DNA of 64,000 bases from assembly GCA_025056255.1 (NCBI GenBank), contig JANWVT010000004.1, positions 62,001-126,000 of the forward strand, given 5' to 3'. Origin of the DNA: Bernardetiaceae bacterium (GTDB lineage Bacteria > Bacteroidota > Bacteroidia > Cytophagales > Thermoflexibacteraceae). Of this stretch, positions 16,253-25,158 are shown piece after piece. A program made the translations under genes and the position numbers. The notes under the pieces were generated by a model. That model searched no databases. It had not been told where the DNA came from and was given only the letters and a program-made list of their open reading frames with translations. How positions within the stretch are numbered: the first letter of the stretch is position 1; each line of letters starts with the position of its first letter.

Positions 16253-18184
16253 ATGAAACAAAAAGTGAACTATGTAGGTTTTGCGATTGCGCTTGGTTTG
16301 CTGGTGGGCACGCAGTCATATGCCCAACGTCAAATCACCAACCGCATTACAGACAGAATCTACAAGGCAGACGTGCAGCCTGCTCGCGAGCGCATGCCCA
16401 ACATTATTAACACGCTCCTCCACGACGAATATTCGCCTGCCATCAGCGCAGACGGACGCACGCTGGTGTATCAATCTAATCGGGGCGGCAAAACATGGGA
16501 ATATTATCGCCTGTGGGAAGCTAAACGCGACACCGTGACCGGTTTTTGGTTGGAGCCTAAACCAATAGAATCTATCAATAGCAAAGCCGCTGATGGTGAT
16601 TTTATTGGAGGTCCTTCTTTGTCTTATGACGGGAACACCCTGTATTTCTTTGCTAAATTGGGCGGCGGCAATGAAGATATTTACATGGCACAGCGCGGTG
16701 CCAATGGAGAGTGGGGCGAGCCCGTTCCTGTTCCGGGGGCTGTTAATACAGGCGATTATGAAGGATTTCCTTCTATTTCTTCCGACGGACAGCGCCTGTA
16801 CTTTGTTCGCAAAGGTGAAAAGCAAGGCAATGCACAGTGCTATAAGTTAATGGTTGCTAAGCGCAACTTAGACGGCTCGTGGGGAGCCGGCGAAGAATTA
16901 CCTGCTCCCGTAAATGGTGGCTGTGACAAGCACATTCGCATTTTGCCCGATAACGAGTCTGTTTTCTTCTCTACTACTCGCCGTGGCGGTAGCCCTAAAA
17001 AATCTAATGACTTCGACTTATACTATGCGCACTTGAAGCCGGGCAATACTTGGGGCGAACCTATTCCCGCCGATATCGTGCCTTTGGTGAAAAACAATCT
17101 GTATTCTTATCAACCCGACCTGTTAGTGTCAGTTGCTCCTCATGATGAGCCGCATGTATTGGCTTATTTCACAGCCTACATGGGTGCCTCTTATGAACTG
17201 TTTACTACTCCTTTGCCCGAAGGATTTAAGCCGAAGCGCATCTGCCAATTTGTAGGCACCATAGTAGATGCAGCTACTGGAAATCCGTTGGATGTAGTAG
17301 TAAAAGTAGACAATGAAACTCGCTCTTCTTTAAGCTACTCTATGAAGAGCAAAGACGGTAAAATTCAAACCGTACTGACCGAGGGCAACAAATACAAAAT
17401 GACCATCGAGTTAGAAGACTATGAACCAATTGTAAAAGAAATTGACTATACCAACGGCATCAATTCCTGCTGCTGCGCTACTTTCCAAATGAAGCGTTTA
17501 GGCGTGAAAGCTACTGTGGCTGTTGTAGATGGTCTGACTCGTGAAGCCATTGAAAACGGTGTAGTAGGTATTAAGCCGAACGATGCTTCCAAAGGAAAAG
17601 TTACTGGTCAAAAGAAAATCGGACCTGGCAAATATGAGGCTATGTTAGTCCCCGGCACTACCTATTGTGCAGAGGGTACTGCCGACCAATACATTCCTGC
17701 TACTATTACACTGGATTTGACTAATAAGCAAGCTGGCGACACCATCAACCGCGAAATCTTGCTCTATGACCTTTCAAAAATTGCATTTGACAATATCAAC
17801 TTTGCCACTGCTCGCCCACGCAATATGACTCCAAGAGAGCTTTCTGCCTCACTGTTGCCTAAATCTATCCAAGAGTTAGACAAAGTGGTGAAGTTCATGC
17901 AAGACTATCCGCAGGTTAACATCAGCATTGAAGGTCATACCGACTACCGCGGCAATGATAACTACAACCAAGGTTTGTCTGAACGTCGTGTAGCTGCCGC
18001 CAGACAGTACCTCATCAGCAAGGGTATAGCTGCAAGCCGCATCCAAACCAAGGGCTTCGGAGAGTCTTCTCCATTAGTGCCTAACGAAGTGAACGGCAAG
18101 CCTAACCAAGCCAATATGGCTCTGAACCGCCGCGTAGAGTTCAAAGTGGTTCAGAAAGGTGCTGACGGTCAGCGTTGCAACTAA
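16253..18184 (+). CDS. OmpA-family outer-membrane protein with PD40 propeller repeats
   Basis: This 643-residue exported protein has a signal peptide ending near SYAQRQ (residue ~25). Residues ~55-330 hold WD40-like/PD40 beta-propeller repeats, visible as SADGRTLVYQSN, SYDGNTLYFFA and SSDGQRLYFV. Residues ~335-415 form a carboxypeptidase-regulatory-like domain (GTIVDAATGNPLDV). The C-terminal OmpA domain has IEGHTDYRGNDNYN, the NxxLSxxRA-like NQGLSERRV and FGESSP, which bind peptidoglycan. This order resembles PorE/PG1058-type proteins linked to type IX secretion, but the N-terminal TPR repeats of PorE are missing, so the equivalence is uncertain. It stands alone and ends at a clear terminator. 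Confidence 0.87.
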   Translation: MKQKVNYVGFAIALGLLVGTQSYAQRQITNRITDRIYKADVQPARERMPNIINTLLHDEYSPAISADGRTLVYQSNRGGKTWEYYRLWEAKRDTVTGFWLEPKPIESINSKAADGDFIGGPSLSYDGNTLYFFAKLGGGNEDIYMAQRGANGEWGEPVPVPGAVNTGDYEGFPSISSDGQRLYFVRKGEKQGNAQCYKLMVAKRNLDGSWGAGEELPAPVNGGCDKHIRILPDNESVFFSTTRRGGSPKKSNDFDLYYAHLKPGNTWGEPIPADIVPLVKNNLYSYQPDLLVSVAPHDEPHVLAYFTAYMGASYELFTTPLPEGFKPKRICQFVGTIVDAATGNPLDVVVKVDNETRSSLSYSMKSKDGKIQTVLTEGNKYKMTIELEDYEPIVKEIDYTNGINSCCCATFQMKRLGVKATVAVVDGLTREAIENGVVGIKPNDASKGKVTGQKKIGPGKYEAMLVPGTTYCAEGTADQYIPATITLDLTNKQAGDTINREILLYDLSKIAFDNINFATARPRNMTPRELSASLLPKSIQELDKVVKFMQDYPQVNISIEGHTDYRGNDNYNQGLSERRVAAARQYLISKGIAASRIQTKGFGESSPLVPNEVNGKPNQANMALNRRVEFKVVQKGADGQRCN

Positions 18185-18205
18185 TTCTTACATGAATATT
18201 ATACC

Positions 18206-18234
18206 AAAGGCTGCCCTAAAAAGGCAGCCTTTTT
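18206..18234 (+). terminator. Rho-independent terminator after the OmpA/PD40 gene
   Basis: A 10-bp perfect stem (18206-18215 with 18223-18232) with a 7-base loop and a run of T residues begins 21 bases after the stop codon. Confidence 0.88.
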
Positions 18235-18381
18235 AATTAAATTGAGCTGAATGATGTGCTTCTCCATTGCAAAAGTGTATGAAAGCTGTTTGCATCAGAT
18301 AGAATTGACAGGAATAAGTTCAGCATTGTCCAATTGCTATTTGTGGGGCACGAACAACAGCAATGTGCTTGGCAGCGTAAA

Positions 18382-18426
18382 GACACAAGTAACGGCGACG
18401 TGCAACGGCGACGCGCAACGGCGACG
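18382..18426. repeat. 13-bp GC-rich tandem repeat, about 3 copies
   Basis: Copies of CGGCGACGTGCAA and CGGCGACGCGCAA follow one another, preceded by GTAA and ended by CGGCGACGTAA. The shared core GCAACGGCG is the same as in the minus-strand reading of the repeat at 8029-8074. The repeat lies in the gap between the convergent OmpA/PD40 and uvrB genes, well past the terminator. Confidence 0.75.
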
Positions 18427-18467
18427 TAAATCTTATAAATACATACAACTTGTGTTTTAGGTAGCTA

Positions 18468-20507
18468 TTACGACTTCTCCAATTCCTCCTTTCGCTTTTT
18501 GAGTGCCATTAGTTCGTCGCGTAGGCGGGCTGCTTCTATAAAATCTAACTCTCGGGCAGCTTTTTCCATGCTCTTTTGTGTTTGCACGATAAGTTTTTCC
18601 AAACCCTCAGCATCCATTAGGGCTATAATGGGCTCTGCTGCAATGCTGGCAGCAACATCATCTTCGGGTTCTATGTAGAAGTTTCTAGTCTGCTTTTTAG
18701 AGTCGGCTACTTGGGTTTGCTTCATAATAGCTTCTACCGACTTGCTTACTGTCTTAGGAATGATACCATGCGCTTGGTTGTATGCTTGCTGGATACTTCT
18801 TCTGCGATTGGTCTCGTCTATGGCTTGTTGCATAGACTCTGTGATGGTGTCGGCATACATAATTACTTTGCCCTCTGCGTTGCGAGCAGCCCTACCAATG
18901 GTTTGAATGAGCGAGCGTTGGTTTCGCAAAAAACCTTCCTTGTCTGCATCCATAATAGCAACTAAGGACACTTCGGGTAAATCAAGACCTTCCCGCAACA
19001 AGTTAACTCCCACTAGTACATCAAAAATGCCTAAGCGCAGCTCGCGCAAAATTTCTACTCGGTCAAGAGCTTTTACCTCTGAGTGAATATAGCGGGTTTT
19101 AATACCCATACGACTCAGATAGGCAGTGAGTTCCTCTGCCATGCGCTTGGTGAGGGTGGTTACTAGTACGCGCCCCCCGCGTTTGGTATGGTCATCTATT
19201 TCTTCGAGCAAATCATCAATCTGGTTTTGGCAGGGGCGGACGCTAATTTCTGGGTCTAACAAGCCTGTAGGTCTGATGATTTGTTCCACTACAACACCTT
19301 CGCAAATGGTAAGTTCATATTCGCCGGGAGTGGCACTTACATAAATAACTTGGTTAATTTTCTCTTCAAACTCGTTAAAAGTCAGTGGGCGGTTGTCTAA
19401 TGCAGAAGGCAGCCTAAAACCATAGTCCACTAAGGTAATTTTACGCGAGCGGTCGCCTCCCCACATAGCCCGAATTTGTGGTACGGTTACATGGCTTTCA
19501 TCTATTACCATCAGATAGTCGTCTGGGAAGTAATCTAATAGGCAGAAAGGAGGAGCACCGGGTGGTCGTCGGTCAAAATAGCGGGAGTAGTTCTCAATAC
19601 CAGAGCAATAACCCAACTCTCGCATCATCTCCAAATCAAATTCAGTGCGTTCTTGAATGCGCTTGGCTTCTATGTATTTATGCTGGGCTTCAAAAAATTT
19701 AATTTGAGCTACTAAGTCGTCCTGAATTTCTTTAATAGCCGTTTGCAACAGGTCTTTGCCGGTAACAAACAAGTTAGCTGGGAAGATAGTAATGGTAGTC
19801 TCATCTGATATTTTGCTACCGCTTTTGGGGTGAATGCGCTGAATAGCTTCTATTTCGTCGCCCCAAAACAGAATGCGATAAGCAAAATCTGCATAGGCAG
19901 GGAAAATATCTACGGTGTCGCCTTTCACTCGGAAAGTGCCGTGTGTAAACTGGGCTTCTGTACGATTGTAAAGAATATCGACCAACTGAAACAAGAGCCG
20001 GTTACGAGAAATAGTGGCTCCTCTCGTAAGTTGGATGAGATGTTTTTTAAATTCATAAGGGTTCCCAATACCATAAATACAAGAAACTGACGCTACTACA
20101 ATCACATCCCTTCTGCCCGACATCAGAGCAGAGGTAGCGCTTAGCCTTAGCTTTTCTATTTCTTGGTTGACAGACAAATCTTTTTCTATGTAAGTATTCG
20201 AGGCAGGTATATAAGCTTCGGGTTGGTAGTAGTCATAATAGGATATGAAGTATTCTACTGCATTGTTGGGAAAGAATTGCTTGAGCTCGCCATATAGTTG
20301 CGCTGCCAGTGTTTTGTTGTGGCTAAGCACCAAAGTGGGGCGATTGGTTTGGGCAATTACGTTAGCAATAGTAAAGGTTTTACCTGAGCCAGTAACGCCC
20401 AGTAAAATTTGTGCCTTTTCACCTGTTTGAATACCTTGTACCAATTTGGCAATTGCCTGAGGCTGGTCTCCGGTAGGTTCGTAGTCCGATTTAAGTTGAA
20501 ATTCCAT
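18468..20507 (-). CDS. uvrB: Excinuclease ABC subunit B
   Basis: UvrB is the damage-verifying helicase of nucleotide excision repair, working with UvrA and UvrC. The 679-residue product has the Walker A motif GVTGSGKT (37-44), the beta-hairpin region [12 protein letters not shown], the helicase DEAD-like motif VIDESHV, the C-terminal helicase region ([14 protein letters not shown] and QTIGRAARN) and a final UVR domain ([18 protein letters not shown]) that contacts UvrC. All domains are complete. It is a single transcription unit; its stop lies beside the tandem-repeat gap, and the next gene upstream is divergent. Confidence 0.98.
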   Translation of the reverse strand: MEFQLKSDYEPTGDQPQAIAKLVQGIQTGEKAQILLGVTGSGKTFTIANVIAQTNRPTLVLSHNKTLAAQLYGELKQFFPNNAVEYFISYYDYYQPEAYIPASNTYIEKDLSVNQEIEKLRLSATSALMSGRRDVIVVASVSCIYGIGNPYEFKKHLIQLTRGATISRNRLLFQLVDILYNRTEAQFTHGTFRVKGDTVDIFPAYADFAYRILFWGDEIEAIQRIHPKSGSKISDETTITIFPANLFVTGKDLLQTAIKEIQDDLVAQIKFFEAQHKYIEAKRIQERTEFDLEMMRELGYCSGIENYSRYFDRRPPGAPPFCLLDYFPDDYLMVIDESHVTVPQIRAMWGGDRSRKITLVDYGFRLPSALDNRPLTFNEFEEKINQVIYVSATPGEYELTICEGVVVEQIIRPTGLLDPEISVRPCQNQIDDLLEEIDDHTKRGGRVLVTTLTKRMAEELTAYLSRMGIKTRYIHSEVKALDRVEILRELRLGIFDVLVGVNLLREGLDLPEVSLVAIMDADKEGFLRNQRSLIQTIGRAARNAEGKVIMYADTITESMQQAIDETNRRRSIQQAYNQAHGIIPKTVSKSVEAIMKQTQVADSKKQTRNFYIEPEDDVAASIAAEPIIALMDAEGLEKLIVQTQKSMEKAARELDFIEAARLRDELMALKKRKEELEKS

Positions 20508-20622
20508 AGCAGAAGTTAAAAGTTTTGATGTTTTTCAAGCTGAAATCTTTGGGATTAAAAATTATTTTATAGATTTGCTGACAACTCTACAACAGAAAAT
20601 TAAGCAAAAGCGAAGGCAAAAC

Positions 20623-20653
20623 TTTCAAATTACCGTTGCTGTGCTTAGTTTTG
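20623..20653 (+). promoter_or_regulatory. Candidate Bacteroidota promoter for the beta-barrel gene
   Basis: The -7 box TAGTTTTG (20646-20653) matches TAnnTTTG. A TTTC element (20623-20626, one mismatch to TTTG) lies 19 bases upstream of it, the usual spacing. The start codon is 43 bases downstream. The identification rests on pattern matching only. Confidence 0.42.
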
Positions 20654-20696
20654 TGTAAAATTGCAATTAATAAACTTAAGAAAACACTTACAATCC

Positions 20697-21473
20697 ATGA
20701 AAAACGGTTTGAAAAAAGTTACTCTGTTGGCAGCCCTTGCCGTTGGCGCTTTTACCTTCGGCGCTCATGCCCAGAACGGTTCTGAACCCGCAAAGGAAAC
20801 CAGTTTTATTGTAGGGGTACGTACCGGTGTTAATGTGAACGATTTTTCTGTGTCCGGCACAACCAAATCAACTACCTCTCTGGCAGGTGCTCAGGCTACA
20901 GCATTTGCTATGTACAACTTTAACAGCTGGGTAGGTGTATCATTGGAAGCCGGCTTTTCTCAAAGCGGTGCCGCTCGTTTCTCTCCGGATGCAGGCACTA
21001 ATGTTGGTCAGCCGGGAACTTTTAACTCTGCTACAGGTAACCTGAATGACTATCGGTTGAGCAACGTGCAGGCTAACTTACTGTCATACTTCAAACTGCC
21101 TGTGCTTTCTGTTTACGAGCCAAGAGTGTTTATTGGTCCTTCTTTCGATTTCAACGTACATGCCACTAATAATGTAGAAGGATATCGCTTTGGTGTTCCT
21201 ACTAAGTATCGCGTAGATGCTACCAACCAGTTTAAGGCTATGGATATTGGCATGATTGTAGGTGCTGGCGTAGACTTTGACCTCAAGTGGGCTACTCTTT
21301 TCTTAGATGCTCGCTATCGCCATGGCTTCTCCGATATCAACAATGCCTATGGTCAGTCTGCAAACTGGATTGGTGCACCTAATGGAGCGTTTGGATTTCC
21401 TCTTAGCCTCGGCAACCAAGACATTCGCACTCGCGGTTTGAGCTTCCAAGTTGGTTTAGGTTTCAAACTCTAA
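20697..21473 (+). CDS. Outer-membrane beta-barrel protein (PorT/OMP_b-brl family)
   Basis: This 258-residue protein has a signal peptide (VTLLAALAVGAFTFGAHAQ, cleavage around residue 26) followed by alternating hydrophobic/polar strands typical of small outer-membrane barrels: TSFIVGVRTGVNV, WVGVSLEAGF, LLSYFKLPVLSVY, and a final strand ending in LSFQVGLGFKL with the C-terminal hydrophobic residue expected for barrel assembly. I chose the ATG at 20697, which starts the signal peptide; the upstream ATG at 20661 lies within the promoter leader. Function is unknown; the family is large in Bacteroidota. It is likely monocistronic, with a promoter at 20623-20653 and a terminator at 21500. Confidence 0.82.
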   Translation: MKNGLKKVTLLAALAVGAFTFGAHAQNGSEPAKETSFIVGVRTGVNVNDFSVSGTTKSTTSLAGAQATAFAMYNFNSWVGVSLEAGFSQSGAARFSPDAGTNVGQPGTFNSATGNLNDYRLSNVQANLLSYFKLPVLSVYEPRVFIGPSFDFNVHATNNVEGYRFGVPTKYRVDATNQFKAMDIGMIVGAGVDFDLKWATLFLDARYRHGFSDINNAYGQSANWIGAPNGAFGFPLSLGNQDIRTRGLSFQVGLGFKL

Positions 21474-21499
21474 TCAAAATATCATACTTGCAAATAATG

Positions 21500-21526
21500 G
21501 GGATTGGCTTAGTCAATCCCTTTTTT
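21500..21526 (+). terminator. Rho-independent terminator after the beta-barrel gene
   Basis: A 7-bp stem GGGATTG (21500-21506) with CAATCCC (21514-21520) is followed by six T residues, 26 bases after the stop codon. Confidence 0.8.
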
Positions 21527-21548
21527 GTTTGTTTAAAAGGATTCTTAG

Positions 21549-22208
21549 ATGGGGATAATACCTACATGGAAAGCCAATGCAAAGCATTGGATTGATGCAA
21601 TTGAACAAAATAAAATCATCAGCCGTCAATTAGCTACTAATCGGGCGATAGTAGAGGAGGTGTTACTATTGCAGCCTCGTTCTGTGCTTGATATGGGTTG
21701 TGGCGAAGGGTGGCTCGTGAGAACATTGGCAACTCATCAGATTCAGGCGAGCGGAGTAGATGCTGTGCCGGCATTTATTGAATACGCAAGACAAAAAGGA
21801 ACAGAACAATATTGGGTAGCTTCTTATGAAGATATTTTGGCAGGAGCCTTAGCAGACCATTTTTTTGATGTGATTACTTTTAACTTTTCTCTGTTTGAAC
21901 AACAAATAACCGAGCAATTGTTGGCTTACACTCCCCAGATGCTTTGCTCGAAAGGGTGTGTTATTATTCAAACCTTGCACCCATTCAATCTTCCTGCTGA
22001 TGCACCTTACGTGAGCCATTGGGAGCAAGACAATTGGCAAGGACTAAATGACTTTTCCGAGACACATGCTTGGTATTTTCGCACCATTAGTGATTGGGTA
22101 GCACTAATTGTATCGAGCGGTTTTCGATTGATAAAAATACGCGAGCCCTTGCATCCGTCGTCTATGCGTCCGCTTTCTTTCTTGTTAGTAGGTGAAAAAA
22201 TTACCTAA
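21549..22208 (+). CDS. Class I SAM-dependent methyltransferase
   Basis: This 219-residue protein has a Rossmann methyltransferase core: motif I VLDMGCGEGWL at about residues 41-51, an acidic residue ending beta2 (SGVDAVPAF), and FDVITFNFSLFE as the motif near beta4. The later part contains IIQTLHPFNLP, found in small-molecule and ubiquinone-type methyltransferases. The substrate cannot be deduced. It is the first gene of a tight set with osmC and the VOC dioxygenase (34-base gap to the osmC start), so a role in detoxifying small molecules is a loose inference. It starts 23 bases after the preceding terminator. Confidence 0.82.
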   Translation: MGIIPTWKANAKHWIDAIEQNKIISRQLATNRAIVEEVLLLQPRSVLDMGCGEGWLVRTLATHQIQASGVDAVPAFIEYARQKGTEQYWVASYEDILAGALADHFFDVITFNFSLFEQQITEQLLAYTPQMLCSKGCVIIQTLHPFNLPADAPYVSHWEQDNWQGLNDFSETHAWYFRTISDWVALIVSSGFRLIKIREPLHPSSMRPLSFLLVGEKIT

Positions 22209-22242
22209 ACAGTTTAGATTTAACAACGAAAATATTGATTAC

Positions 22243-22638
22243 ATGGAAAAAGTAACCTTGCGCATTGGACGCGAACACTATCGCACTGAACTGAGCAACG
22301 GGAAAAATACTATTATTGCCGATGAACCCCCTGCATTGGGTGGCACAGACTTGGGATTAAGTCCCGGAGAGTTGTTTATAGGCTCATTAGGAGCATGTAC
22401 GGGCATTACTTTGCGCATGTATGCCGACCGAAAGGGTTGGGATTTGGAAGAAATCAAAGTATCGCTCAGTTATGACTACGATAAAGAAGCTGGTAAAAGT
22501 CTGATTAATCGCAAAATAGAACTAATTGGCAGCTTAGATGAAGACCAACGCACACGTTTATTACAGATTGCCAATGCCTGTCCGATTCATAAAACTTTAC
22601 AAAATCCAATCGAAATTATCACACAACTTGTACCATGA
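22243..22638 (+). CDS. OsmC/Ohr family peroxide-stress protein
   Basis: OsmC-family proteins reduce organic hydroperoxides with two cysteines. This 131-residue product shows the first Cys at residue 52 (SLGACTGITLRMYA) and the second at 113 (NACPIHKTL), and the conserved Glu in SPGELFIGSL. It is closest in style to the YhfA-like OsmC subgroup with the CPIHKTL ending. I chose ATG 22243 over the GTG at 22192 because family similarity begins there. Its stop overlaps the VOC gene in the form ATGA, indicating translational coupling. Confidence 0.88.
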   Translation: MEKVTLRIGREHYRTELSNGKNTIIADEPPALGGTDLGLSPGELFIGSLGACTGITLRMYADRKGWDLEEIKVSLSYDYDKEAGKSLINRKIELIGSLDEDQRTRLLQIANACPIHKTLQNPIEIITQLVP

Positions 22639-23582
22639 CATTTCCTCAAGTGCTTGGCTTGCACCATGTTACGGCAATTGCTTCTAATGCACAGCGCAAC
22701 TATGACTTCTACACGCAAATTTTGGGGTTGCGCTTAGTGAAAAAAACAGTCAATTTTGACGACCCTTTTACTTACCATTTTTACTATGGCAACTACTATG
22801 CTGCACCCGGCACTATCTTGACTTTCTTTCCGTGGACTCATATCAGTAAAGGGCGACGTGGAGTTGGCATGGCAACCGAAGTGGGTTTATCAGTTCCAGA
22901 GGGAAGCCTTGGTTTTTGGAAAAACCGATTGCAGCAGGCAGGCGTTATTGTAAATTCGCCTGCTACTAAGTTTGGAGAAGAATATTTAACCGCCCTAGAC
23001 CCCGATGGGCTCAAACTGGAACTGACTGTTGCCAAAAATGTGGCGCGCGACACTCGTTTGCCCTTTGAAACATCAGAAATAGATGCTACTAAGGCAATTT
23101 GTGGCTTCCATCATACCACTTTGACACTCAGCAATATACAGCCCACGGCTGAGGTGTTAACCGACATATTAGGGTATCGTTTAACTGAACAGGATGTTAA
23201 CCGTTATCGCTTCGTTACCGACACTGTTACAGAGGCTGCTATTATTGACCTAGTAGAAGCACCGGGCGAAGCTTCGGGAGTGGTGGCAGGTGGTAGTGTG
23301 CACCATATAGCTTTTCGCGTGCAAGATGATGCAGCAGAAATGGCGCTGCGTGAGAAAATAGTGGCTAAAGGTTTTCACGTTACCCCACCTATTGACCGGA
23401 TGTATTTTCATTCATTGTATTTTCGCGAGCCGGGCGGGGTTTTGTTTGAAATAGCCACCGATGTTCCGGGTTTTACTATAGATGAACCGCTAGAATCCTT
23501 AGGGACAACCTTGAAATTGCCGCCTCAATATGAGCCTCGCCGGACACAAATAGAAGCCGCATTGCCTCGGCTAATTGTGTAA
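22635..23582 (+). CDS. Ring-cleaving dioxygenase, VOC (glyoxalase) superfamily, MhqO-like
   Basis: This 315-residue protein has two VOC modules. The first starts GLHHVTAIASNAQRNYDFYTQILGLRLVKKTVNFD, and the second has GFHHTTLTLSN, HHIAFRV and LYFREPGGVLFEIAT. These give the metal ligands His, His and Glu of extradiol-type enzymes. The MhqO group acts on hydroquinones in thiol and electrophile stress. It is translationally coupled to OsmC (ATGA overlap), which supports a role in oxidative or quinone stress, though the real substrate is unknown. Confidence 0.87.
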   Translation: MTFPQVLGLHHVTAIASNAQRNYDFYTQILGLRLVKKTVNFDDPFTYHFYYGNYYAAPGTILTFFPWTHISKGRRGVGMATEVGLSVPEGSLGFWKNRLQQAGVIVNSPATKFGEEYLTALDPDGLKLELTVAKNVARDTRLPFETSEIDATKAICGFHHTTLTLSNIQPTAEVLTDILGYRLTEQDVNRYRFVTDTVTEAAIIDLVEAPGEASGVVAGGSVHHIAFRVQDDAAEMALREKIVAKGFHVTPPIDRMYFHSLYFREPGGVLFEIATDVPGFTIDEPLESLGTTLKLPPQYEPRRTQIEAALPRLIV

Positions 23583-23587
23583 GTGAG

Positions 23588-24559
23588 CTATGCAAGCAAA
23601 TGAGGAGCTTCTACAAGTTGATTGCCTTGAGGTGTGTGAAGTGCATAGGTAAAGCCTTTTTGCAAGCCGTACGCTCCTGTTTGTCCTTGCAGGTTGAGTG
23701 CTATAAAACCAACTTGTATTTCTTTGTAGTGAGGATTTTTCTGGATAAGGCGTTCTAAGGCAAGTTTACAGGCTTGTTCAGGGGTGTTTCCTTGCCGCAT
23801 AAGCTCAACAATTAGGTGGGAGGCGGCAATGCGTACAATTGCTTCGCCGAGTCCAGTAGCAGTAGCAGCCCCTACGTCGCCATCTACAAAAAGCCCAGCC
23901 CCTATAATAGGAGAGTCGCCTACGCGTCCGTGCATTTTATAAGCTAGCCCACTGGTAGTGCAAGCCCCCGCCACATGTCCGGCTGTGTCTAGTGCCAGCA
24001 TGCCAATAGTATCGTGGTTTTCTGCATTGATTGTAGGCTTGTATGTTTTTGTTGCTAGCCATTGCTCCCAAGCAGCTTTGGCTTGTGGAGTTAACAGATT
24101 TTCTTTTTTAAATCCCTGCTCGAGGGCAAACTGCAGCGCCCCTTCCCCTACAAGCATCCAGTGAGGGGTTTTTTCCATGACCAATCGGGCTACCGAAATA
24201 GGGTGCATAATGTGCTCTAACGCTGCTACTGCACCGCACCGGCTGTCGTGTGCCATGATGGCTGCATCTAAGGTTACCCGTCCATCACGGTCGGGCAGTC
24301 CGCCGTATCCTACGCTATCTACCTGCGGGTCGGCTTCTGAAACGCGCACCCCTGTTTCTACGGCATCTAAGGCAGTACCGTTACTGCTTAGTACTTTCCA
24401 TGCTGCTGCATTGGCAGCCAGTCCATGATTCCAAGTAGCTATCACAACTGGCTTCATACTTTCGGCGTATTGGGAAGGCTTTTCCTGTTTACAGCCTACT
24501 CCCAAGGCAAAACTGCTTAGAGCAGTTAATTGTAAAAAATTGCGACGGCGCATGGGCAA
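23588..24559 (-). CDS. N(4)-(beta-N-acetylglucosaminyl)-L-asparaginase (Ntn hydrolase), Tat-exported
   Basis: This aspartylglucosaminidase-type enzyme splits the GlcNAc-Asn bond of glycoasparagine. It is made as a precursor that cuts itself before a nucleophilic Thr. The 323-residue sequence has a twin-arginine export signal (RRRNFLQLTAL), and the conserved HDTIGML places the catalytic Thr at 184. The second-subunit signature GRVGDSPIIGAGLFVD and the glycine-rich ATATGLGE follow. The signal suggests it acts in the periplasm. The first ATG at 24559 is followed by another at 24553; either is possible. It is convergent with the VOC gene and has no operon partner in the same direction. Confidence 0.9.
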   Translation of the reverse strand: MPMRRRNFLQLTALSSFALGVGCKQEKPSQYAESMKPVVIATWNHGLAANAAAWKVLSSNGTALDAVETGVRVSEADPQVDSVGYGGLPDRDGRVTLDAAIMAHDSRCGAVAALEHIMHPISVARLVMEKTPHWMLVGEGALQFALEQGFKKENLLTPQAKAAWEQWLATKTYKPTINAENHDTIGMLALDTAGHVAGACTTSGLAYKMHGRVGDSPIIGAGLFVDGDVGAATATGLGEAIVRIAASHLIVELMRQGNTPEQACKLALERLIQKNPHYKEIQVGFIALNLQGQTGAYGLQKGFTYALHTPQGNQLVEAPHLLA

Positions 24560-24582
24560 TTATTTTATGCCAAAATAAGTAT

Positions 24583-25128
24583 TTATTGCCAATTGTTGTT
24601 CATGATGCGTACGCGACTTTTCCCCGGTTTTATTTTAAAAGTTTTCCACTTGAATAGTTTCATAGGCTGTGAAATTGCCAAAAAAGAGCCCCCAATTATG
24701 GCAGATTCTCGTTGGTCGTAAAATCGGGTTGGAATAAGGTCTGCCACAGCAGCGGCTAATAAAAAACCACAACCCACAAAAACGGCTTGCTTTGCCAGCA
24801 TAGGAATGTGCCGCCTTGGGAAGTAAAATACCTGAAACTGATTTAAAGGAACAGCCTGTTTGCTTTGCAGTAAATAAATGGCAGTATCTTTCTCCCAAAT
24901 TTCTCCGATGTAGTCGCGTATTTTGCTTTTTTCTCCGGCTAATTTAAAGTAAATTTCACTTCCTTCGGGCAGGCGAATGCGTTTGAGTCCGTAGCGGTCG
25001 AGCATTACGTATTTGCCTGAGATAGTTCCGAGCTTTTGGGCAGCCAAAGGTAGCCTTGTCCCTATGAATGTTGAGAGCAGAACAATGCACCACGTCAGGT
25101 GTTTAATGAGTTGTAAACGGTTCATCAT
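24583..25128 (-). CDS. Hypothetical protein with one or two membrane segments
   Basis: This 181-residue protein starts with a signal-like hydrophobic segment (TWCIVLLSTFIGTRLPLAAQ) and has a second hydrophobic stretch around residues 117-135 (AVFVGCGFLLAAAVADLI). The central part, with EGSEIYFKLAGEKSKIRDYIGEI, looks like a beta-rich soluble domain. No family is recognised. I chose the first of two adjacent ATGs (25128, alternative 25125) because the longer frame to 25218 would overlap the divergent lectin gene start. It is separated from the asparaginase gene by 23 bases and could share its transcript. Confidence 0.6.
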   Translation of the reverse strand: MMNRLQLIKHLTWCIVLLSTFIGTRLPLAAQKLGTISGKYVMLDRYGLKRIRLPEGSEIYFKLAGEKSKIRDYIGEIWEKDTAIYLLQSKQAVPLNQFQVFYFPRRHIPMLAKQAVFVGCGFLLAAAVADLIPTRFYDQRESAIIGGSFLAISQPMKLFKWKTFKIKPGKSRVRIMNNNWQ

Positions 25129-25158
25129 GTTCAAAAATACAGAAAACCCGATAAGGCT

